NCBI GenBank assembly: GCA_002722315.1
Contig: PBLG01000044.1
Location: 1-64,000, forward strand
Direction of reading: 5' to 3'
Source: Lysobacterales bacterium
Lineage (GTDB): Bacteria > Pseudomonadota > Gammaproteobacteria > Xanthomonadales > Wenzhouxiangellaceae
Length of the DNA: 64,000 nucleotides
Part shown: positions 58,448-64,000 of the stretch, in pieces
Layout of the letters: every line of letters begins with the position of its first letter
Numbering within the stretch: the stretch's first letter is position 1
Notes under the pieces: generated by a model
What the model was told of the DNA's origin: nothing
Seen by the model: the letters and a program-made list of their open reading frames with translations, nothing else
The model's database searches: none
Position numbers and translations under genes: made by a program

Positions 58448-58477
58448 TTGAATCCTCGTTTATCGCCCCGATATAGA
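58448..58477 (+). promoter_or_regulatory. Candidate promoter of the nadABC operon
   Basis: TTGAAT (58448-58453) and TATAGA (58472-58477) are 18 bases apart, a fair sigma-70 pair in an AT-richer stretch. They lie 82 bases before nadA. No NadR/NiaR-type dyad was noticed nearby. Confidence 0.35.
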
Positions 58478-58559
58478 ATGAGCAGGTAAAAAAGAGCGCG
58501 CTCGGCGTTGGCAAGCCAGGACACGCGCGCCGCCTTTTTCTCCAGATTTGACCGAAGCC

Positions 58560-59678
58560 ATGATTTCCAACTCGCAACCTTCCGTCGGGCACGACTGGCC
58601 GGCCGCCGATGAGCTCCGCTTCGACGCGGGCGTTCGCTTGCGCACCGACCACCTGTTCGGACGCCTCGCCGACGTGATCCCGGAGGCCGAGTGGCCGCTG
58701 CATGCCCCGCTGATCGACGCGATCAACCGGCTCAAGGCCGAGCGCAACGCGGTGATCCTGGCGCACAACTACATGACACCGGAGATCTTCCACTGCGTCG
58801 GCGACGCGACCGGCGATTCGCTCAAGCTGGCGCAGCTGGTCGCCCAGGCCGACGCAGACGTGATCGTCCAGGCCGGCGTTCACTTCATGGCCGAGACGGC
58901 CAAGATCCTGTCGCCGGAAAAGACCGTGCTGATTCCGGACCTGCGCGCAGGGTGCTCGCTGGCCGCCTCGATCAACGGCGCCGACGTGCGCAGGATTCGT
59001 CGGGCCTACCCCGATTATCCGATCGTCACCTACGTCAACACCTCGGCCGAGGTCAAGGCCGAGTCCGATATCTGCTGCACGTCGTCGAATGCGGTCCAGG
59101 TCGTCGAGGCCGCGGCCCGCCAATGGGGCACCGACACGGTCGTCATGATTCCCGACGAATACCTGGCAAAGAACGTCGCCAGCCAGACCGACATCCGCAT
59201 CCTGACCTGGAAGGGCGCCTGCGAAGTACACGAGCGCTTCACCGCCGACGAGATCGAGCAGCTGCGCAAGGAGCATCCCGACGCGATGATCATCACGCAC
59301 CCGGAGTGTCCGTCGGACGTGCTGAAAGCCGCCGACTTCGCCGGATCCACCGGCGCGATGGCGGCGTTCGTGCGCGACCATTCGCCGAAGACCGCGATCC
59401 TGATCACCGAGTGCTCGATGAGCGACAACGTCTCGGTCGAGAATCCGGGCACGCGGTTCATCCGCCCGTGCAACCTGTGCCCGCACATGAAGCGGATCAC
59501 GCTCGCCGGCGTCTACGAGTCGCTGCGCCTGCTGCAGTTCGAGGTGACGGTGGATGCCGACGTCGCCGACCGGGCGAGGAGAAGCGTCCAGGCCATGCTC
59601 GACCTTCCGCTGCCGGGCAAGCCGCCGGCATTCGACACCCGGCGGCCGGTCGCCGCGGCGGACTACGTGACGGTCTGA
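58560..59678 (+). CDS. nadA: Quinolinate synthase
   Basis: NadA joins iminoaspartate with dihydroxyacetone phosphate to make quinolinate, the second step of de novo NAD synthesis, using a 4Fe-4S cluster. The 372-residue protein shows AVILAHNYMTPEIFHCVGD, GVHFMAETAKIL, the cluster cysteines in RAGCSLA, HPECPSD and RPCNLCPHMK, and a VNTSAEVKAESDICCTSSNA stretch. The ATG at 58560 is favoured over an in-frame TTG at 58548. It is first of a three-gene cluster with a promoter-like pair upstream. Confidence 0.95.
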   Translation: MISNSQPSVGHDWPAADELRFDAGVRLRTDHLFGRLADVIPEAEWPLHAPLIDAINRLKAERNAVILAHNYMTPEIFHCVGDATGDSLKLAQLVAQADADVIVQAGVHFMAETAKILSPEKTVLIPDLRAGCSLAASINGADVRRIRRAYPDYPIVTYVNTSAEVKAESDICCTSSNAVQVVEAAARQWGTDTVVMIPDEYLAKNVASQTDIRILTWKGACEVHERFTADEIEQLRKEHPDAMIITHPECPSDVLKAADFAGSTGAMAAFVRDHSPKTAILITECSMSDNVSVENPGTRFIRPCNLCPHMKRITLAGVYESLRLLQFEVTVDADVADRARRSVQAMLDLPLPGKPPAFDTRRPVAAADYVTV

Positions 59679-59710
59679 ACACCGACCGAGCCTTGACCAG
59701 GGAATTTTCG

Positions 59711-61246
59711 ATGCACCAGGCACCCGTCGTAATCGTCGGCTCCGGAATCGCCGGCCTGTGGACCGCGCTGCACGCCGCACCGCTGCCGGTGGTGCTGCTG
59801 GCGGGCAATTCGCTGGGCGGCGATTCGTCGACCGGCTGGGCCCAGGGCGGGATTGCCGCGGCCCTGGGCGAAGACGACAGCCCGGCGCTGCATGCCGAGG
59901 ACACCGTTGCCGCCGGCGCCGGACTCGCCGACGAGGCCGCGGCCTGGCTGCTGGCCGAAGCCGCACCCGACGAGATACGCGCACTGGAAGACCTTGGCGT
60001 TTCCTTCGATCGCCTCGCCGACGGGCGCTGGGCGCTGTCGCGCGAAGCCGCGCACAGCCGCGCCCGCGTGGCGCGGGTCGGCGGCGACCGCGCCGGCCAG
60101 GCGATCCTGGATGCGCTGACCGCCGCGGCCCGGGCGACAACCCATATCGAAATACGCGAAGGCTGGTTTGGCCGCGGACTGCTGCAACGCGGCAACCATG
60201 GCTGCCGCGGCGTGCTGGCTCAGGACACGTCAGGCAACCGGCAGGAAATTCCGGCCCGGGCCAGCGTCGTGGCCACCGGCGGACTGGGCGGGCTTTACGC
60301 GACCACCACCAACCCGGCCGGCAACCGCGGCCAGGCGCTGGCCTGGGCGGCGCGCCTGGGTGCGTTCATTCGTGATCCGGAATTCGTCCAGTTCCACCCG
60401 ACCGCGATCGACATTGGCCGCGACCCGGCGCCGCTGGCCACCGAGGCGCTGCGCGGCGACGGCGCGGTGCTGGTCGACCGGCACGGGCGTCGGTTCATGC
60501 CGGATTTTCACCCCGACGCCGAACTGGCGCCGCGCGACGTCGTGGCACGCGCCGTGCACCAGCAGGTCCAATCCGGCTCAGGCGCTTTTCTCGATGCCGT
60601 CGGCGCGGTGGGTGAACAATTCCCCGGACGCTTCCCGACCGTGTTCGACTCCTGCATGGCCGCGGGCATCGACCCGCGCGTCCAGCCGATTCCGGTCGCG
60701 CCGGCCGAGCATTACCACATGGGCGGCGTGGCCACCGACAGCGACGGCTTCAGCGAGATCCCCGGCCTGTACGTGATCGGCGAGGCCGGCTGCACCGGCG
60801 TTCACGGGGCCAATCGGCTCGCGTCCAATTCGCTGCTGGACGCGCTGGTCACCGGCGGCCGCGCCGCTCGAAGAATCCGAGACACGGAATCCAACCTGCA
60901 CCTCGCCAGGGGACCGGCCGAAAAGCCCGAACCGGCGCTTTCCGGGCGCCCGATGCGCGAACTCCGCCAGGCGATGACGCGCCACGCCGGCGTCGAACGC
61001 AGCGCCGAGGGCCTCGAGTCGCTGGTCGAGCTCATCGGCGCAATGACGGCCGAGCACGGCCCGGCCGACGCCCTGGTCGCCGCCCGCTTCGTCGCCGCCG
61101 GTGCGCTGTTGCGCGAAGAAAGCCGCGGGGCGCACGCGCGCGTCGACTTTCCCGGCCAGACCGCGCCGGTCACGCATACCGAACTCAACCTCGAGCGGCT
61201 GGAGCAGATGCTGCCCTCCGAGAGGCGCAAGCGCGGCGCGGCATGA
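59711..61246 (+). CDS. nadB: L-aspartate oxidase
   Basis: NadB oxidises L-aspartate to iminoaspartate with FAD, giving the NadA substrate. The 511-residue protein shows the dinucleotide motif VVIVGSGIAGLW, the STGWAQGGIAAAL signature, and a GGLGGLYATTTNPAGN block. Active-site residues include the histidine and arginines around HYHMGGVATDSDG and the C-terminal GANRLASNSLLDALV. It starts 32 bases after nadA and overlaps nadC by four bases. Confidence 0.95.
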   Translation: MHQAPVVIVGSGIAGLWTALHAAPLPVVLLAGNSLGGDSSTGWAQGGIAAALGEDDSPALHAEDTVAAGAGLADEAAAWLLAEAAPDEIRALEDLGVSFDRLADGRWALSREAAHSRARVARVGGDRAGQAILDALTAAARATTHIEIREGWFGRGLLQRGNHGCRGVLAQDTSGNRQEIPARASVVATGGLGGLYATTTNPAGNRGQALAWAARLGAFIRDPEFVQFHPTAIDIGRDPAPLATEALRGDGAVLVDRHGRRFMPDFHPDAELAPRDVVARAVHQQVQSGSGAFLDAVGAVGEQFPGRFPTVFDSCMAAGIDPRVQPIPVAPAEHYHMGGVATDSDGFSEIPGLYVIGEAGCTGVHGANRLASNSLLDALVTGGRAARRIRDTESNLHLARGPAEKPEPALSGRPMRELRQAMTRHAGVERSAEGLESLVELIGAMTAEHGPADALVAARFVAAGALLREESRGAHARVDFPGQTAPVTHTELNLERLEQMLPSERRKRGAA

Positions 61247-62118
61247 GCAGCAGCGGAGCAGACGACATGAACACGATCGACATTCTCCCGGCGGCGGTGC
61301 CAGACATCGTGGCGCTGGCGCTGGCCGAAGACCTCGGGGGGCGCGGCGACGTCACCGGGCAGGCGACCATTCCCGCCGATGAAATCGCGCGATTCGAACT
61401 ACGCGCGCGCAAACCCGGCGTGCTGGCCGGGCGCGCCGCGGCGGCAGAGGCCTTTGCCCAGGTCGATGCGCGCATCGACGTCGACTGGCGCGTTGCAGAC
61501 GGGATGAAGCTCGCCGCCGGTGATTGCATCGCCACGCTTTCCGGACCGGCTCGCGCCATTCTGACCGCCGAACGCACCGCGCTGAATTTTCTCGGCCGCC
61601 TGAGCGGGATCGCGACGCTGACACGCGCCTACGTGGATGCGGTCGCCGGCACCGGTGCACGCATCGCCCATACCCGGAAGACCACGCCCGGCCTGCGCGC
61701 GCTAGAACTGGCCGCCGTTGCCGCCGGCGGCGGCGCATCCCACCGCTTCGGCCTGGACGACGCAGTACTGATCAAGGACAACCACGTTGCGGTTTGCGGC
61801 GGCGTAGGGGAGGCGCTCGCACGGGCGCGCGATTTCGCCGGTCACATGACGCGGATTTCGATCGAGATCGACACGCTCGATCAACTGGACGATGCTCTGC
61901 ACGGGGGTGCCGACTGCATCCTGCTGGACAACTTTTCGCTGGCGGACATGCGTTCGGCCGTCGAGCGGATTGCGGGCTCGAGCGTCGTGCTCGAAGCCTC
62001 CGGCGGCGTGAATCTGGAAACGGTCGGTGACATCGCCGAAACCGGGGTGCATGTCATTTCGGTCGGCGCAATTACCCACTCGGCCCCCAACCTCGACCTG
62101 GGCCTGGACGACGGCTGA
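61243..62118 (+). CDS. nadC: Nicotinate-nucleotide pyrophosphorylase (carboxylating)
   Basis: NadC converts quinolinate and PRPP to nicotinate mononucleotide, completing the pathway. The 291-residue protein contains ALAEDLGGRGDVTG, ERTALNFLGRLSGIATLT, HTRKTTPGLR as the quinolinate/PRPP site, GGGASHRFGLDDAVLIKDNH, and EASGGVNLETV. The ATG at 61243 overlaps the nadB stop by four bases; an ATG at 61267 is a possible alternative start. The pathway is thus arranged nadA-nadB-nadC in one operon. Confidence 0.95.
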   Translation: MSSSGADDMNTIDILPAAVPDIVALALAEDLGGRGDVTGQATIPADEIARFELRARKPGVLAGRAAAAEAFAQVDARIDVDWRVADGMKLAAGDCIATLSGPARAILTAERTALNFLGRLSGIATLTRAYVDAVAGTGARIAHTRKTTPGLRALELAAVAAGGGASHRFGLDDAVLIKDNHVAVCGGVGEALARARDFAGHMTRISIEIDTLDQLDDALHGGADCILLDNFSLADMRSAVERIAGSSVVLEASGGVNLETVGDIAETGVHVISVGAITHSAPNLDLGLDDG

Positions 62119-62193
62119 TCACCAAGTCTCCGTTCGGCCTCGGGCCGGACCGGCATTGAACAGGGTAGAACCTCTCTTTGCCGGAGCAATCCC

Positions 62194-64000
62194 ATGGCCT
62201 GTTCTTTCACGATCACCGCGTCCAGAATCCGTCTCTTCCTTGCGCTGCTGATGCTGGTCTGCGGCGGTGCGCAGGCCGCCACGCTGGAGGCGCTGCCCGG
62301 GACGTCGATGCCCGGCAGCGAAATCATCGCGCGCGGCGAGGGGTATCCCCGGTCCGAGTTGGTCGAGTTCCTGCTCGTCGACGCCGTGACCGGTACCTCC
62401 ACGCCATCCGGAGAGTTGTTCGCCGCCGACGACGGCCGCCTGTTCGGCCGCATTACCCTGCCGACCGTGACGCCGGGCAGTTACCGGGTGCAGGCCCTGG
62501 TGCGCGGCGTGCTCCAGGGATCGACGTCGATCGAGCTGCTGCCGCCGCCGGCGCTGTCGCTGTCTGCCGCGGAAGGCCCCCCGGGGCGCCTGGTGGACGC
62601 CACGTTCGGTCCGATTGCCGCCGGCCGCGTCACGATCTACTACGACGACGTACCGGTGCTGGGTCCGGTCCTGCAGTCCGGCGGTTCCTTCCGGGCTTCA
62701 TTCGTCGTGCCCGCCGACCGGCCCGATCCGTTGGGCGGGTCGGTGCAGGTACGCGCCGAGCAGGCGGCCGGCGGCAGCATTGCGGCAACCGCGTCGACAC
62801 CGTTTCAAAGCCTGCCCGAGGTCGACGATGAAATCGTGCTGACCACGTTCTCGGGCCCCGGCGAGCCTCTGTCGCCGGGGGAGACGTTCACCTTCAGCGG
62901 TAAGGTCCAGCTGCCTTCGTTCAGAAGTCCATCGGACTATCGATGGACCGTTGCAATGCGCGCGGTCGACGGTCGCCTCGTACCGGTGAATCTCGCTCCG
63001 ATCGAGTTCGACGGCGCCGGCAACTTCGAGGGAACCGGCGTGATGCCGAGCCTCGCATCCGGGTTCGGCTACGTGGCATTCGGGCCAGCGACCGAGCTGG
63101 GACTGGTCTACAAGCTGCCGAGTTCGGGCAATAGCCAGTTCCTGCAGGCAGTCGTCATCGAGTACGAGCCGTTCGAGGTCCAGACGCTGAGCTTCAACGT
63201 CCGCCACCAGAGCGACGACTCGCCGGTCGAAACCGCGGTGGTCACGGTGTTCGCCAACACGCTCTTCGTGCCGCCGGGCTGGAACTTCGAGGAAGACGGC
63301 CTGCCCGGGACCCGGGCGGCCGGCACGACGCTGCAGAAGCCGATGTGGTCGGCGGCCTATGCGGCCCCCAACCAGTACGTCGACGCGGTGCAGCAGGCCA
63401 CCCACGCCATCGGCTCCCACACCAATCCGGTCACCGGTTGCCCGATCACGCTGAACAGCGGCCTGACCGACGCCAACGGCAACTGGCAGGCCAACGCAGT
63501 GCCATGGCTGAACTGGTTCTTCGATGCGCTCGCCTACGACACCAGCCAGCTCGACATCAACACTCGGGTCAAGGGTCCGGGCAAAGCGACGTTCTCGGCA
63601 CGGATCAGCGCCACGCACCTCGATCTCGGGCTGATCAATCCCGACAACGGCGTCTGCACCGGCCAGCAGTTCGACTTCCAGTTCGATTACGAAACCGACA
63701 CCTGGAAGCTGAAGTCCGACCTCGACGGCGACTTCGACCTTACCTTCGACCCGAACGAAACGATCGATGTCCCCCTGCCGGAGTGCGGGGCAGCGGTGCC
63801 CGGTATCCCGGCCGATCCGTACATGCCCGGCGTACCGACCCAGGAGGTCACGTTCCTGGGCCAGCCGGCCCTGCGCTTCGGGGCCCTGTGGAGCTTTCCC
63901 GGTACCAATGGCGCGTCGCTGACGGTGGAGAATGTGCCTCAGCTCCGGCTTCCGCACGCGTCCTTCGTGTTCGGCCTGCTGCAGAATCCCACGCTGTATT
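62194..64000 (+). CDS. Large secreted protein with beta-sandwich repeats (5' part)
   Basis: The frame opens at ATG 62194 and runs to the window edge without a stop (602 codons visible). It has a signal peptide (LFLALLMLVCGGAQA, mature near ATLEA) and then a string of Ig-like or carbohydrate-binding-like beta modules. Motifs such as TPGSYRVQALVRG, SPGETFTFSGKVQLP, VFANTLFVPPGWNF and GNWQANAVPWLNWFFDALAY are visible. The repeats suggest a surface or secreted adhesin, or a multi-module enzyme whose catalytic part lies beyond the edge. I cannot name a catalytic domain in the visible part. Confidence 0.7.
   Translation, partial: MACSFTITASRIRLFLALLMLVCGGAQAATLEALPGTSMPGSEIIARGEGYPRSELVEFLLVDAVTGTSTPSGELFAADDGRLFGRITLPTVTPGSYRVQALVRGVLQGSTSIELLPPPALSLSAAEGPPGRLVDATFGPIAAGRVTIYYDDVPVLGPVLQSGGSFRASFVVPADRPDPLGGSVQVRAEQAAGGSIAATASTPFQSLPEVDDEIVLTTFSGPGEPLSPGETFTFSGKVQLPSFRSPSDYRWTVAMRAVDGRLVPVNLAPIEFDGAGNFEGTGVMPSLASGFGYVAFGPATELGLVYKLPSSGNSQFLQAVVIEYEPFEVQTLSFNVRHQSDDSPVETAVVTVFANTLFVPPGWNFEEDGLPGTRAAGTTLQKPMWSAAYAAPNQYVDAVQQATHAIGSHTNPVTGCPITLNSGLTDANGNWQANAVPWLNWFFDALAYDTSQLDINTRVKGPGKATFSARISATHLDLGLINPDNGVCTGQQFDFQFDYETDTWKLKSDLDGDFDLTFDPNETIDVPLPECGAAVPGIPADPYMPGVPTQEVTFLGQPALRFGALWSFPGTNGASLTVENVPQLRLPHASFVFGLLQNPTLY

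Noticed and set aside
58344-60140. 598-codon minus-strand frame
   Set aside because: Antisense to nadA and nadB, with low-complexity arginine-rich sequence.
62698-63957. 419-codon minus-strand frame
   Set aside because: Opposes the plus-strand secreted protein frame, which has a signal peptide and protein-like composition to the edge.
1-64000. CRISPR arrays, tRNA or rRNA genes, prophage or transposase genes
   Set aside because: None seen by reading; repeats found are palindromes or paralogue modules, not spaced direct repeats.

Overview
The window is about 64 kb of high-GC chromosomal DNA with dense, mostly plus-strand genes. It carries no rRNA, tRNA, CRISPR array or transposase that I can see. 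The families point to an aerobic, peptide- and protein-degrading gammaproteobacterium of the Xanthomonadales/Chromatiales type. A Wenzhouxiangellaceae-like host is my inference, based on multiple TolB-like/TPR membrane proteins, a secreted protein with a C-terminal DGFE motif, DUF418 proteins, S9/S33 peptidases with a secreted amidohydrolase and RidA, and a nadA-nadB-nadC cluster. No marker gene fixes the taxon.

Layout. 0-5.3 kb: a structured repeat; a ferric-iron ABC ATPase divergent from its binding protein across a Fur-box-like site; a gamma-glutamylcyclotransferase-like protein; an unusual RNase HII; and a secreted two-lobed aspartyl protease. 5.3-14.3 kb: four tandem membrane proteins (TolB-like domain plus TPRs) joined by 4-base stop/start overlaps, ending in a secreted NTF2-like protein. 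14.4-24.8 kb: a serine hydrolase, a Tat-exported intradiol dioxygenase, a periplasmic beta-carbonic anhydrase, a BTAD-type regulator fused to the same TolB/TPR module, a TPR-methyltransferase, a secreted Hcp-like protein, and several small exported proteins. 24.9-48.4 kb: a long co-directional run with a membrane protein, NTF2-like and VOC proteins, two DUF418 proteins, and a nine-gene array (29.9-37.0 kb) of eight DUF6090-like signal-anchor paralogues plus one unrelated membrane/NTF2 protein. After the array come an SDR, an NTF2/beta-propeller fusion, a lipoprotein quinoprotein dehydrogenase with cytochrome c, and an exported peptide-degradation set. 48.5-64 kb: an RND efflux pair, an NSS amino-acid transporter with a 34-residue partner, an aldo/keto reductase, a Crp/Fnr regulator, a spermidine-synthase-like methyltransferase, a hemerythrin-GGDEF protein, the de novo NAD operon, and a large secreted protein cut by the window edge.

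Two locally expanded paralogue families are the main novelty. Both are translationally coupled arrays of membrane proteins with one conserved N-terminal module and diverging extracytoplasmic or TPR parts. The TolB/TPR array and the separate BTAD-TolB-TPR gene share a 28-base upstream element whose inverted arms differ by compensatory changes, which suggests one regulatory circuit. In the DUF6090-like array the outer domains carry different cysteine-pair layouts around a shared helical motif, consistent with related periplasmic domains that have diversified. No function can be assigned to either system from sequence alone.
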